Below are positions 27,477-36,628 of a stretch of DNA of 64,000 bases, piece by piece. How positions within the stretch are numbered: position 1 is the stretch's first letter; each line of letters starts with the position of its first letter. Position numbers and translations under genes: made by a program. Origin of the DNA: Bog-950 sp044225825 (GTDB lineage Bacteria; Bacteroidota; Bacteroidia; Chitinophagales; LD1); assembly GCA_044225825.1 (NCBI GenBank), contig JBGAIB010000006.1, positions 62,001-126,000 on the forward strand. The letters run 5' to 3'. Under the pieces are notes generated by a model. The model was not told where the DNA came from. It worked only from the letters and a program-made list of their open reading frames with translations, and made no database searches.

Positions 27477-27648
27477 GGGCTTCAGCCCGTAAACAGCAAA
27501 ATTCCATTTCTCCCGGCAAGCCGGATGCTTCAGCTTCCGGCGCCCTCCGGCTGCACCACCAAACCATTATTAAGCACAACCCTAATATTTCCCGGCTTCC
27601 GAGGCTTCGGAATAAGGCTGGGACAGGTTTAGCGCCGGCTAACAATCC
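27477..27648 (-). repeat. Inverted copies of dispersed repeat pieces also found at 45.7-47.5 kb
   Basis: The gene-free stretch 27229-27808 contains, on the minus strand, a segment (27477-27573) nearly identical to 46098-46194 and similar to 47398-47490, including GAAGCATCCGGCTTGCCGGG. A further piece near 27625-27648 (GACAGGTTTAGCGCCGGCTAA) matches the reverse of the segment at about 45770 and 47070. The GC-rich hairpin-prone sequence reads as a mosaic of dispersed intergenic repeats. No transposase, RNA gene or other recognisable feature is seen in the rest of this gap. Confidence 0.75.
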
Positions 27649-27808
27649 TGAGCATAGTCGAAGGAAGGCGTGGCTGACACACTTGCGCAACTCACCAACC
27701 ACCTCACAAAGCACTACACAGTCTGATCTCTGTTTTCTGATCTCTGTGCGCTCTTCTCTTTAATATTCCTTAACACCCCCCAATTGTTAAATTCCCTACT
27801 ATCGCATC

Positions 27809-28189
27809 GTGAACCAGCTCAGGCGCAGAACCATTTACAGGATACTTTGTGTGGTAATGGCATTGCACATACTAAACTTTAGTATTGATGCACCTGACCC
27901 TGAACCTGCCGGACAGCCGGAAAACCTCAGCTATAACGATATAGAAAGCGTAACCGAATTGGTGGCCGAGCAATGGCTTAAAATCGACAACGCCTTCCCC
28001 GAACACGATGAAGCCGAGGACGAAGATGGGTCCTGCATCACCAAAAAAATCGACTTTGAGTGTATAATGAAGGAAGTAGAACAATGGAATTACACACCTT
28101 TCTTCTACACCGCTTATCTCCTCCCTATTCTCCGGGCACCTGAAGTGGAAGGCTTCTCCGGAGATATAGCCCAACCCCCCGAGGCCTAG
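27809..28189 (+). CDS. Small hypothetical protein preceding the metal efflux operon
   Basis: This 126-residue ORF starts with GTG and has a hydrophobic N-terminal segment (ILCVVMALHILNFSID) that may be a signal anchor, followed by an acidic region with DPEP, EHDEAEDEDG and two cysteines, and a Pro-rich end (DIAQPPEA). I recognise no family. It lies 120 bp upstream of the CzcC-type gene on the same strand, and small exported proteins often precede such operons in this phylum, so a role in metal sensing or buffering in the periplasm is plausible but unproven. The acidic stretch could bind cations. Confidence 0.55.
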   Translation: MNQLRRRTIYRILCVVMALHILNFSIDAPDPEPAGQPENLSYNDIESVTELVAEQWLKIDNAFPEHDEAEDEDGSCITKKIDFECIMKEVEQWNYTPFFYTAYLLPILRAPEVEGFSGDIAQPPEA

Positions 28190-28308
28190 TTTTTATTCGC
28201 TTTACATAATGCTTGTTTGCTATATGGTATAGCAAACACACGCCTCATTTATTAACGCCGGTCATTAATAGCTAACTGCATTAATGCCGGAAGTCTAATT
28301 ACATAAGC

Positions 28309-29577
28309 ATGAAAACTAGGATAAGCAGATGCTGCTTTATAGTGCTTTGTTTGGCACTATGCAGTTGTGGGTTTGCACAGGACACATTAAAGGTCTCCTT
28401 GCCCGATGCAGAAACCATATTTTTAAAGAAGAACTTGTTGCTATTGGCCGAAAAGTATAATGTAAGCAGTGCACAGGCACAGGTAATACAGGCACGTTTA
28501 TACAACAATCCTAACGTGCAAATGAGTGGCAACATCTACAACCCCGAGTTGAAAAAGCCCTTTGATATGAGTAACGCCCATGGCGAATTCACAGTGGGTA
28601 TTCAACAACTGATTGACATTGCCGGCAAACACAATAGTCAGGTAAAGGTGGCCCAAACCAATGTGGCCCTGGCTCAAAGCCGCCTGTTCGATTTGCTTCG
28701 CACCCTGCGCTACACGCTCCGCAGCGATTACTATCAACTATATTTCCTGCAGCAGTCCATCCATTCGTACGATGAACAAATAGAATGGTTGGGCAACATG
28801 AGCAAAACCTATGATGATCTTGCCGCCAAAGGCAGGGTTTCGTTAAAGGATGCCATGCGCATTAAATCGCTATGGTACGGTTTAAAGGCTGAGCAGCTAA
28901 ACCTTCAAACCCAGTTCAACGAGGTGGAGGCTGAGTTCCAGTTACTGTTGCAGGGCAACAATACGGTGTTTTTGCCCGACTCTGTTACACCGCAGGTGCA
29001 GGATATAAAGCAATTGCCCATGCAAAGTTTGCTGGATAGTGCCTATACGCACCGTTACGACTTGTTGCAGGCACAGCAAACAGCCACACTTGCCGCACAA
29101 AACTATACGCTGCAAAAGGCAACGGCTGTGCCCGACTTACTAGTAGGTGCCAGTTTTGACAAGCGCGGTAGTTTTGTTGAGAATGCCGGCTTTTTTACGG
29201 TGGGTATCGATCTGCCCTTCTTTAACCGCAACCAGGGCAATATCAAAGCAGCAAAGCTGGGTATTGAGCAATCAAAGCTGTTGGTAAATCAGCAACAACA
29301 GGTAGTGGAAAATGACGTTTTGCATGCCTACCAAGATCTGCTTGCTGCTGATGCTATGGTCAAGTCCATCGATGCTTCTTTCCCGCAACAGTTTACCGAT
29401 TTGCTGAAGAGCGCACAGCTAAACTTTCAGAAGAACAACCTGAGTGTATTGGATTTTACCGACTTCTACGAGTCGTATAAGCAAAGCGTATTGCAATACA
29501 ACCAGGCGCTTAATAATAAAGCACAAAGCATCGAGCGGTTAAATTTTGCGGTTGGCGCAGCCGTGCTCAGCTACTAA
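28309..29577 (+). CDS. TolC-family outer-membrane component of metal efflux (CzcC type)
   Basis: The 422-residue protein has an N-terminal signal (FIVLCLALCSCGFAQ) with a possible lipobox and the two repeated outer-membrane-efflux coiled-coil segments typical of TolC/CzcC proteins: GIQQLIDIAGKHNSQVKVAQ and FFTVGIDLPFFNRNQGNIKAAK. The second motif (DLPFFNRNQG) is characteristic of the heavy-metal CzcC/CusC branch. It forms the outer-membrane channel of the tripartite pump with the adaptor (29609) and the RND pump (30695), all on the plus strand with short gaps. Confidence 0.9.
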   Translation: MKTRISRCCFIVLCLALCSCGFAQDTLKVSLPDAETIFLKKNLLLLAEKYNVSSAQAQVIQARLYNNPNVQMSGNIYNPELKKPFDMSNAHGEFTVGIQQLIDIAGKHNSQVKVAQTNVALAQSRLFDLLRTLRYTLRSDYYQLYFLQQSIHSYDEQIEWLGNMSKTYDDLAAKGRVSLKDAMRIKSLWYGLKAEQLNLQTQFNEVEAEFQLLLQGNNTVFLPDSVTPQVQDIKQLPMQSLLDSAYTHRYDLLQAQQTATLAAQNYTLQKATAVPDLLVGASFDKRGSFVENAGFFTVGIDLPFFNRNQGNIKAAKLGIEQSKLLVNQQQQVVENDVLHAYQDLLAADAMVKSIDASFPQQFTDLLKSAQLNFQKNNLSVLDFTDFYESYKQSVLQYNQALNNKAQSIERLNFAVGAAVLSY

Positions 29578-29608
29578 TCCTTATTCCCGAACTATTAAAA
29601 AAGAAATC

Positions 29609-30688
29609 ATGAAATACATAAATAGCATTGTTGCAACCGCTCTTCTACTGCTGTTACTGAACGCCTGCCATAAGCCGGCAGAAGAAACTGCAAAGGAGGA
29701 AGAACTGATTCCGGCTGAGGTGATGAAAAACCTTGAAACGGCCTTTGTTGATTCGGAAGAGATTGGGAACGTGGTACGCTTAAATGGTAAAATTGCACCA
29801 GATGATGCTAAAACAGCAAAGGTGTATGCCCTGGTTAGCGGCCGCGTAATGAACCTGCCTGTACAATTAGGCGATTATGTGAAAAAGGGCGATGTACTGG
29901 CCGTGCTTAAAAGTGCCGAAGTGGCAGGCATAGGTAACGACCTGGCTACGGCGGAATCAAATGTTGAGATGACCCGGAAAGCGATGGAAACTACCAAGGA
30001 CCTCTTTGATGGCAAATTGGTGGCGGAGCAGGATTATATCAATGCTAAGGTAGCTTACAATAAGGCATTAGCCGATCTCAACAGGGCAAAACAGGTGGCG
30101 GCTATTACCGGTGGCGATAATGCCACTTATGTAATTACCTCGCCTGTAAACGGCCTGGTGATAGAAAAGAACATTAGCCCTAACTCCGAGGTGCGGGCCG
30201 ATAACAGCACCAACCTTTTTACGGTGGCCGATTTAAACACGGTATGGATAATGGCCAATGTGTACGAAACAGATTTAAACAAAGTGCATGAAGGCGACAG
30301 TGTAACGGTAAATACATTGGTTGAGCCCGACCGTAATTACACGGGCTGTATCGATAAAATTTACAATGTGCTTGACCCCACCAACCGAACAATGAAGGTG
30401 CGGGTAACCTTGCCTAATACGGCTAAAGAGCTTAAACCCGAAATGTTTGTTACGGTGCTGGTAAAGGGTAAACCAGGTAGCCGCCGGTTATCTATTCCTG
30501 CCCGTGCCCTGGTTATGGATAACAGTAAAAATTACGTGGTGCTGCGCAGGCAGGGCAAACTGCAGATACAGGAGGTTACACTGCTAAACAGGATTGATAC
30601 CCGTGCTTATGTGGATGGGCTGAAGGTGGGAGATGAAGTGGTAACCAATTCTCAAGTATTCATTTACCAGGCCTTGAGCTCAAAATAA
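29609..30688 (+). CDS. Periplasmic adaptor of metal RND efflux (CzcB/HlyD type)
   Basis: I place the start at the ATG at 29609 (359 residues) because it gives a lipoprotein signal (ALLLLLLNACHKP). The body shows the membrane-fusion-protein pattern: a biotinyl-lipoyl half (VSGRVMNLPVQLGDYVKKGDVLA), a helical hairpin, the second lipoyl half (YVITSPVNGLVIEKNISPNSEV), a beta-barrel (VWIMANVYETDLNKVHEGDSV) and a membrane-proximal domain. It links the RND pump to the TolC-family channel. Six nucleotides separate it from the pump gene, so co-translation is likely. Confidence 0.92.
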   Translation: MKYINSIVATALLLLLLNACHKPAEETAKEEELIPAEVMKNLETAFVDSEEIGNVVRLNGKIAPDDAKTAKVYALVSGRVMNLPVQLGDYVKKGDVLAVLKSAEVAGIGNDLATAESNVEMTRKAMETTKDLFDGKLVAEQDYINAKVAYNKALADLNRAKQVAAITGGDNATYVITSPVNGLVIEKNISPNSEVRADNSTNLFTVADLNTVWIMANVYETDLNKVHEGDSVTVNTLVEPDRNYTGCIDKIYNVLDPTNRTMKVRVTLPNTAKELKPEMFVTVLVKGKPGSRRLSIPARALVMDNSKNYVVLRRQGKLQIQEVTLLNRIDTRAYVDGLKVGDEVVTNSQVFIYQALSSK

Positions 30689-30694
30689 TTAGCC

Positions 30695-33600
30695 ATGTTT
30701 AAAGCAGTAAAAAAGATAATAGCCTTTTCGCTAAAGAACAGGCTGTTCATATTTCTGGGTACATTGGTGCTGATAGGCTGGGGCTTAATCAGTTTTAAGA
30801 ACATTCCCATTGAAGCATTCCCGGATGTAACCAACACACAGATAACCATTATTACCCAATGGCCGGGGCGTAGTGCCGAAGAAGTGGAGAAGTTCGTAAC
30901 AGTGCCTATCGAGGTGGCGATGAACCCTATTCAGCGCAAAACTTCGGTGCGTTCTACTACCGTGTTTGGCTTGTCAGTGGTAAAAGTCATTTTCGATGAT
31001 GATGTAGACGACCCTTTTGCTCGGCAACAGGTAAACAACATGCTTCGTGATGTGGACCTGCCCGAAAATGCGGACCCCGATGTACAACCGCCAACGGGGC
31101 CAACCGGCGAAATATTCCGCTATACCCTAAGCAGTACTACTAAAACAGTAAAGGAGTTGAAAACGTTGCAGGATTGGGTTATTGAAAGGCAGCTGTTAGG
31201 TGTGCCGGGGGTAGGCGATGTGGTAAGCTTTGGTGGCGAAGTAAAAACGTACGAGATTAAGGTTAATCCCCTTAAGCTGGCATCTTACGGTATTAGTCCG
31301 CTGGATGTATACACGGCAGTATCAAAAAGCAATATCAATGTAGGCGGAGATATTATAGTAGATAATTCGCAGGCTTATGTGGTGCGCGGTATAGGTGTAC
31401 TGAATAATGAGGACGAGATAGGCAACATCATTATCACCGATATAAACGGCACACCCGTACTGGTAAAGGATGTGGCCCTGGTAGCCGTTACAGCCCTGCC
31501 CCGGTTAGGTCAGGTAGGCCGCGATGGTATGAACGATGTAGTGGAAGGTATTATAGTGATGCGCAAGGGCGAAAACCCCAGCGAGGTGATCAAACGCGTG
31601 CAGGCCAAGATCGACTACCTGAACGAAAAGGTTTTGCCGGCAGATGTAAAGATCAATACCTTCTATAACCGTAACGATTTAATACAGTTTGCCACTCACA
31701 CCGTACTGCATAACATGGTGGAAGGTATCTTGTTTGTAACAGTAATTGTGTTTCTGTTTATGGCCGATTGGCGAACTACCGTTACCGTTGCAATTGTTAT
31801 ACCACTGGCGCTTTTGTTTGCTTTTATATGCCTTACTTTAAAAGGCATGAGCGCCAACCTGCTATCCATGGGGGCAATCGACTTTGGTATCATTATCGAT
31901 GGTGCGGTGGTAATGGTAGAAGGGCTGTTTGTAGTGCTCGATCATAAGGCACAGCAATTGGGCATGGAGCGGTTCAATAAACTTTCCAAACTGGGTATTG
32001 TTAAACAAACCGGTGGCGAGTTGGGCAAGGCTATCTTCTTTTCTAAGCTCATTATTATTGTAGCGCTGCTTCCTATATTCTCCTTCCAAAAGGTAGAAGG
32101 CAAAATGTTTTCTCCCCTGGCCTGGACTTTAGGTTTTGCTTTGTTGGGTGCTTTGTTGTTAACATTAACGCTGGTGCCTATGCTTACGGCCATTTTGCTA
32201 AATAAGGATGTAAAGGAAAAGCACAACAGGTTTGTTGAGTTCATAACCAACGGCGTTATGCGCATGTTTAGCTGGACCTATCATCACAAGCGAATAACGG
32301 CTATCATGTCGGTGGTAATTGTGGTGCTTGGTTTATCCTGCTTTAAACTTTTAGGAACCGAATTTTTGCCTGAGCTGGATGAAGGCGCTATTTATATACG
32401 AGCCACCTGCCCGCTAAGTGTGTCGCTGGAAAGCTCTCGCGATATAGCGAACAAGATGCGCAAGATCATTCTTTCCTTTCCCGAAGTAAAACAGGTAATG
32501 TCGCAAACCGGCCGTCCCAACGATGGCACCGATGCTACAGGCTTCTATAACATCGAATTCCACGTGGATATCTATCCTAAAGACGAATGGAAAAGTGGTA
32601 TTACCAAAGAGCAGTTGATAGAACAGATGCAACAGAAGTTGGCGGCCTTCCCCGGCATTAACCTCAATTTCTCGCAACCAATAATGGATAATGTAGAAGA
32701 AGCGGTATCAGGTGTTAAAGGTTCGCTGGTGGTTAAAATTTATGGCGATACACTGCCCTATACCCAGCAAAAGGCTGATGAGGTGTGCAAGGCAATGAAA
32801 GATGTAGAGGGAATAGAGGACCTTGGTGTTATAAGGAATATAGGCCAGCCTGAATTGCGGATTGATCTGGATGCTTATAAAATGGGGCTGTATGGCGTAA
32901 CCACGGCCGATGCAAATGCCATTATTGAGATGGCAATAGGAGGTAAGGCCATAACACAGATTTACGAAGGGGAGAAGAAGTTTCAATTACGCCTGCGGTA
33001 TGAGGAGAAATACCGGAACGATGCCGAAGCTATCAGCAACCTGATGGTGCCAACTTCCCGTGGTTCGCAGGTGCCGATTAAGAGTATTGCTACAATTAAG
33101 CGGTTAACAGGGCCTTGCCTAATCTTCCGCGATGAAAATAAGCGCTACTCTGCTGTTAAGTTCTCGGTACGCGAACGGGATATGGGTAGTGCTATTGCCG
33201 AGGCGCAGGCGAAGGTGGCAGCCGCTGTACACCTTAGCAAAGGCAACGAAATGCAATGGGCCGGCGACTTTGAAAACCAACAACGCGCTACTAAACGGTT
33301 AGGTCAGGTTGTGCCGGTAAGTTTGTTCCTCATCTTCCTTATCCTGTTTATCATGTTTGGTAATTTAAAGGATGCCGGTATTGTATTGCTGAATGTCCCG
33401 TTCGCCATCATTGGCGGCATCGGCGCTTTGCTTATTACACATACCAACTTCAGTATTTCAGCCGGTATTGGGTTTATTGCCTTATTTGGTATTTGTATCC
33501 AGAACGGGGTGATATTAATATCGGTGTTTAAGAACAATCTGCATCAAATTAAACGCTCCGAACTTAATCAGCATTCTTTGGAACAAGCCATTACAGAAGG

Positions 33601-33817
33601 GGTACGGTCACGTGTTCGTCCTGTTGTAATGACCGCCTTGATGGCGGCAATAGGCTTATTACCTGCCGCTCTCTCGCATGGTATCGGTTCCGAAACATCT
33701 AAACCATTGGCCATTGTAGTTATCGGCGGTTTAATTTCGGCAACGTTCTTAACCCTTCTGGTTTTCCCGATCTTCTTTTTCGGGGCCTATCGTAAAATGG
33801 GTAGCGAAATGGATTAA
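30695..33817 (+). CDS. Heavy-metal efflux RND transporter (CzcA/CusA family)
   Basis: The 1040-residue inner-membrane pump belongs to the HME subfamily of RND transporters, which use the proton gradient to expel divalent or monovalent metal ions. In the fourth transmembrane helix the motif DFGIIIDGAVVMVEG holds the acidic proton-relay residues typical of CzcA-like pumps. NIPIEAFPDVTNTQITI and WPGRSAEEVEKFVTVPIE at the N-terminus are also diagnostic. Whether it moves Co/Zn/Cd/Ni or Cu/Ag cannot be decided; no methionine-rich channel is obvious. It is the last gene of the operon and is followed by a terminator. Confidence 0.95.
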   Translation: MFKAVKKIIAFSLKNRLFIFLGTLVLIGWGLISFKNIPIEAFPDVTNTQITIITQWPGRSAEEVEKFVTVPIEVAMNPIQRKTSVRSTTVFGLSVVKVIFDDDVDDPFARQQVNNMLRDVDLPENADPDVQPPTGPTGEIFRYTLSSTTKTVKELKTLQDWVIERQLLGVPGVGDVVSFGGEVKTYEIKVNPLKLASYGISPLDVYTAVSKSNINVGGDIIVDNSQAYVVRGIGVLNNEDEIGNIIITDINGTPVLVKDVALVAVTALPRLGQVGRDGMNDVVEGIIVMRKGENPSEVIKRVQAKIDYLNEKVLPADVKINTFYNRNDLIQFATHTVLHNMVEGILFVTVIVFLFMADWRTTVTVAIVIPLALLFAFICLTLKGMSANLLSMGAIDFGIIIDGAVVMVEGLFVVLDHKAQQLGMERFNKLSKLGIVKQTGGELGKAIFFSKLIIIVALLPIFSFQKVEGKMFSPLAWTLGFALLGALLLTLTLVPMLTAILLNKDVKEKHNRFVEFITNGVMRMFSWTYHHKRITAIMSVVIVVLGLSCFKLLGTEFLPELDEGAIYIRATCPLSVSLESSRDIANKMRKIILSFPEVKQVMSQTGRPNDGTDATGFYNIEFHVDIYPKDEWKSGITKEQLIEQMQQKLAAFPGINLNFSQPIMDNVEEAVSGVKGSLVVKIYGDTLPYTQQKADEVCKAMKDVEGIEDLGVIRNIGQPELRIDLDAYKMGLYGVTTADANAIIEMAIGGKAITQIYEGEKKFQLRLRYEEKYRNDAEAISNLMVPTSRGSQVPIKSIATIKRLTGPCLIFRDENKRYSAVKFSVRERDMGSAIAEAQAKVAAAVHLSKGNEMQWAGDFENQQRATKRLGQVVPVSLFLIFLILFIMFGNLKDAGIVLLNVPFAIIGGIGALLITHTNFSISAGIGFIALFGICIQNGVILISVFKNNLHQIKRSELNQHSLEQAITEGVRSRVRPVVMTALMAAIGLLPAALSHGIGSETSKPLAIVVIGGLISATFLTLLVFPIFFFGAYRKMGSEMD

Positions 33818-33822
33818 GCAAC

Positions 33823-33864
33823 AAGCACAGGGGCTCCGCAAGCAGCGGTCCTCTGTGCTTTTTT
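33823..33864 (+). terminator. Terminator of the metal efflux operon
   Basis: AAGCACAG (33823-33830) pairs with CTGTGCTT (33853-33860), with an inner CCGC/GCGG stem, and runs into six Ts. It lies 6 bp after the stop of the RND pump gene. Confidence 0.85.
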
Positions 33865-33940
33865 CAGAAAATTCCGCTGCTCGCTTCTATTGCAAAGTAG
33901 GCTCGACGTTGGATATTTGAGGTAGTTCGCCAGCGTTTTA

Positions 33941-33972
33941 TTGGAAAATTAACAAATCGATTTTTATCTTTG
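33941..33972 (+). promoter_or_regulatory. Strong promoter in a gene-free region
   Basis: TTG (33941-33943), a 21-nt spacer and a perfect TATCTTTG (33965-33972) form a textbook Bacteroidota promoter. No conserved gene follows; transcription would enter orphan locus B. This argues that the locus is transcribed. Confidence 0.6.
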
Positions 33973-34366
33973 TTTCAATATTTATTACCTTTACTTCCAA
34001 AATCAGAAAAACACTATGACTACCTCGCTAAATTTTACACCCCAACTCCCCTATACCCTATCCCGGCCTTACCTGCACACTGGAAGTTCCAAAGGCGACA
34101 GCAAAAAGTTTACACTTCTATGTAAACTTTCATCAACAGTTCAAAGTCGAACCTGGTGTTTGGAGCCTCCAAACCGCCTGAATTATCAAATTTCAATACT
34201 TATTCGGCTTTTTTATGTAGTAAGGAAGGTGCTGCAACATGTAAACTTTACAATGCGATGTAAACTTTTGTCAACTTTTTGCCGCCTCCAAAATGACGCT
34301 GCTTCATCAAATTATCTTTTTGGGAATTTGTGCATGCAAAATCAACTGCACAAATGTGCACAAATG
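33948..34366 (+). repeat. Orphan intergenic locus, copy B of a three-copy family
   Basis: The gap 33818-34823 holds the terminator of the efflux operon, then this locus. Its 5' block (33948-34011) aligns without gaps to 12314-12376 at roughly two-thirds identity by eye, including TGTTTCAATATTTATTACC and AAAATCAGAAAA. Its 3' module (34228-34366) has ATGTAAAC boxes and the array TGCACAAATGTGCACAAAT. Within the locus, an ATGTAAACTTT...TCAAC...CCTCCAAA segment is duplicated (about 34119-34170 and 34258-34292). A 155-codon frame from 34016 crosses the whole element but is not conserved in the other copies. After it, 34441-34480 has three more GCACAAG boxes. Confidence 0.65.
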
Positions 34367-34605
34367 CTTAAAAGCGTAATATATGAAATTACGATTCCGA
34401 CCCGTTTTAACACAAAAATTACTCATATGAAAAATTCTGTAACTTGTGCACAAGCAGAAAAGTGCACAAGCATGCACAAGTAGATGTGGATAACCTAAAA
34501 GCAATAGCAAGGTGCTTGTGCTGCGTAGCCCCCCCTTTAGGGTAGGGCAGCGTAGAGCAACAGCACTTGACGCTTTAAGCTAAAGTCCAATACGCTTATC
34601 AAAAA

Positions 34606-34695
34606 GTGTAAAGGAGTGTAAAGCTTATCCTGGTCATCCTCTGCATCCTGTAAATCCTGGTTCAAAAGTGTAAAGGAGTGTAAAGGAGTGTAAAG
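34606..34695 (+). repeat. 10-bp tandem GTGTAAAGGA repeats
   Basis: GTGTAAAGGAGTGTAAAG occurs at 34606-34623, and a longer run of two full 10-bp units plus a partial one occurs at 34668-34695. The same motif is part of the 3' module of orphan loci A (12660) and C (45302-45316, reverse strand). The rest of the gap to 34823 shows nothing else. Confidence 0.7.
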
Positions 34696-34823
34696 TTCGA
34701 AAGGCTGAGCTTACCCTCGTCCTCCGTCCCTATGCCCGGACATTAATTATCTGTGTAATCGTTCTGTATTAATCTTTGTGATCACATAATAAAAGATAAA
34801 GAATGGTGTAAAAAGTAGCAACC

Positions 34824-35597
34824 CTAAAAAAGTAAATGCAAAGCATCAGTGCTATGTTGTATCTGCACATGCATTCGGTAAGCGGTAAAAATATTTTCAG
34901 GGGTCAGCACCTCGGTTTTTGTACCGGATGCCAATAATTTGCCTTCGTGCAGCAAAACTAAATGGTCTGCAAACTTGCCGGCCAGGTTCAGGTCGTGCAC
35001 CACGCCGGCTACTACCAAGTTGGTATCGCGCAGCAGGTCAAGCAACTTCTGCATAAAATCAAACTGGTAGTACATGTCCAGAAAGGTAAGGGGCTCATCC
35101 AGCAACAAATAGCGCGACTGCTGCTTATTGGTGCTCCAGATTTGTGCGGCTACGCGGGCAAAATGCACGCGTTGCTTTTCGCCCCCGCTCAGTGTGGTGT
35201 AGTTGCGCTCCGCAAAGGGCAGCACATCAAAAAAACGCATAGCTGCCTGCACTGCATCGCGGTCTATTGCGGAAGGCTTAACCTGAAAGTGAGGATAACG
35301 GCCCATGGTTACTACTTCCTCTACGCTCAAGGGGAAAGCCAGTTCCACCTGCTGCGAAAGCACAGCCCGGTAAGTAGCCAGCTTTGCCGTAGGTATTTGT
35401 TGAATGCTTTGTTCACCATAAAACACGTCACCGGAGGTTGGCGTAAGCTGTCCGCCCAGTATTTTAATTAGCGTTGACTTACCGGCACCGTTAGGTCCGA
35501 TAATCAAATTGATTTTACCGGGCATAAAGTCAACCGATATATCCTGCAGCAGCACCTTTTCGCCAATGCGATACGATATGTGTGTAGCGCGTAGCAT
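34824..35597 (-). CDS. hmuV: Heme/iron ABC transporter ATPase (HmuV type)
   Basis: The 257-residue protein is a FecE/HmuV-type ABC ATPase: Walker A GPNGAGKST, signature LSGGEKQRVHFAR, Walker B LLLDEP. HmuV-like features include VALSQQVELAFPLSVEEVVTMG-type wording near residue 80 and a GVVHDLNLAGKFAD switch region. It powers import through the FecCD permease (35597-36628), with which it overlaps by one nucleotide (TGATG). Heme is the preferred substrate because the binding protein downstream in the list is of HmuT type, but siderophores cannot be excluded. Confidence 0.88.
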   Translation of the reverse strand: MLRATHISYRIGEKVLLQDISVDFMPGKINLIIGPNGAGKSTLIKILGGQLTPTSGDVFYGEQSIQQIPTAKLATYRAVLSQQVELAFPLSVEEVVTMGRYPHFQVKPSAIDRDAVQAAMRFFDVLPFAERNYTTLSGGEKQRVHFARVAAQIWSTNKQQSRYLLLDEPLTFLDMYYQFDFMQKLLDLLRDTNLVVAGVVHDLNLAGKFADHLVLLHEGKLLASGTKTEVLTPENIFTAYRMHVQIQHSTDALHLLF

Positions 35598-36628
35598 CAG
35601 AAGAAGTAGTTTTTGCGGCGCAATAAATAAATAAAGATGGGAACGCCAACAACCGAGGTTACTATACCAATGGGCAACTCAGCAGGTCGCACCACCATGC
35701 GGGCGGTTACATCTGCAAGGCTTAGTAGTATACCACCCAGCAAGGCACTGTTTCGGATCAGGTAGCGGTTGTCGGCGCTGTTAAGCATACGCAACAGGTG
35801 CGGCACTATTAAGCCTACAAAGCTGATAACGCCAACAAAAGCGGTTGCTACTGCCACCATGGCAATGTTAATGGCTAACACGGCCCATTTTAGGCGGTTG
35901 ATGTTAACACCCAGATACATGGCTTCGGTTTCGCCCATCATCAACGCATTCAATGGTTGGGCAAAACGCAGGGCAACTAATAAACCCACTACGGTAGTTA
36001 TGCCAACAATGGTTACCGAATGCCAGTTAGCCCCCGATAAGGTGCCCATACCCCAAAAGGTAATAGAGCGTGCCTGTGGGTCGCGGGCAATGTAGGATAG
36101 GAAGCCAACACCGCTCATAAAAAGAGCGTTAATGGCAATGCCGGTAAGTAGTAATACTACAATGGAACTTTTACCTGTTTCGCGCGATTGCGAAAGCAGG
36201 AATACCAGGAGGGTAGAAACCACTGCTCCGGCACAGGCCGCTATAGGCAAGGTCCATTCGCCGGTGTTAAACTTAAAGGTAGCTCCTAATACAAAGTAGA
36301 GTGCTGCCCCGAAAGCAGCACCGCTGCTGGTGCCTATTAAGCCCGGTTCCACAATAGGGTTGCGGAACAGAGCTTGCACCAGGGTACCGCCCACCGCCAG
36401 GCTAGCGCCAACAAATAGGCATAGCAAGGCACGTGGCAGGCGGATGTCTAAAAAGATGCGTTCGTTTAGCTGCAGGTCGCTATTACCCTGCACCCATTTG
36501 GTAAGTGCAGAGAAGATCTCATCGGTGCTGATGGAGACAGCACCAAAGCGTGCCGATAGCAACAAGGTAAGCACCAGGGCTATCAGCAATAAAGGAAAAG
36601 TAAGAAGGGCAATTCTACTTTTTGGCAC
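35597..36628 (-). CDS. hmuU: FecCD-family iron/heme ABC permease (HmuU type)
   Basis: The 343-residue inner-membrane permease has about nine to ten helices and the FecCD landmarks LDIRLPRALLCLFVGASLAVGG-like N-terminal loop, RNPIVEPGLIGTSSGAAFG, and GVISFVGLIVPHLLR, the loop that docks the ATPase. The C-terminal PAELPIGIVTSVVGVPIFIYLL is typical of the heme/vitamin B12 branch. The start is GTG at 36628 and lies inside the end of the binding-protein gene (14-nt overlap), so the genes are translationally coupled. Confidence 0.9.
   Translation of the reverse strand: MPKSRIALLTFPLLLIALVLTLLLSARFGAVSISTDEIFSALTKWVQGNSDLQLNERIFLDIRLPRALLCLFVGASLAVGGTLVQALFRNPIVEPGLIGTSSGAAFGAALYFVLGATFKFNTGEWTLPIAACAGAVVSTLLVFLLSQSRETGKSSIVVLLLTGIAINALFMSGVGFLSYIARDPQARSITFWGMGTLSGANWHSVTIVGITTVVGLLVALRFAQPLNALMMGETEAMYLGVNINRLKWAVLAINIAMVAVATAFVGVISFVGLIVPHLLRMLNSADNRYLIRNSALLGGILLSLADVTARMVVRPAELPIGIVTSVVGVPIFIYLLRRKNYFF

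Noticed and set aside
27229..27714. 162-codon N-terminal extension of PheT
   Set aside because: The canonical PheT start is at 27228; the extension is translated from repeat-rich intergenic DNA.
34016..34483. 155-codon plus-strand frame after a strong promoter
   Set aside because: It runs through the repeat modules of orphan locus B, and the equivalent positions in copies A and C have no matching protein; composition is not protein-like.
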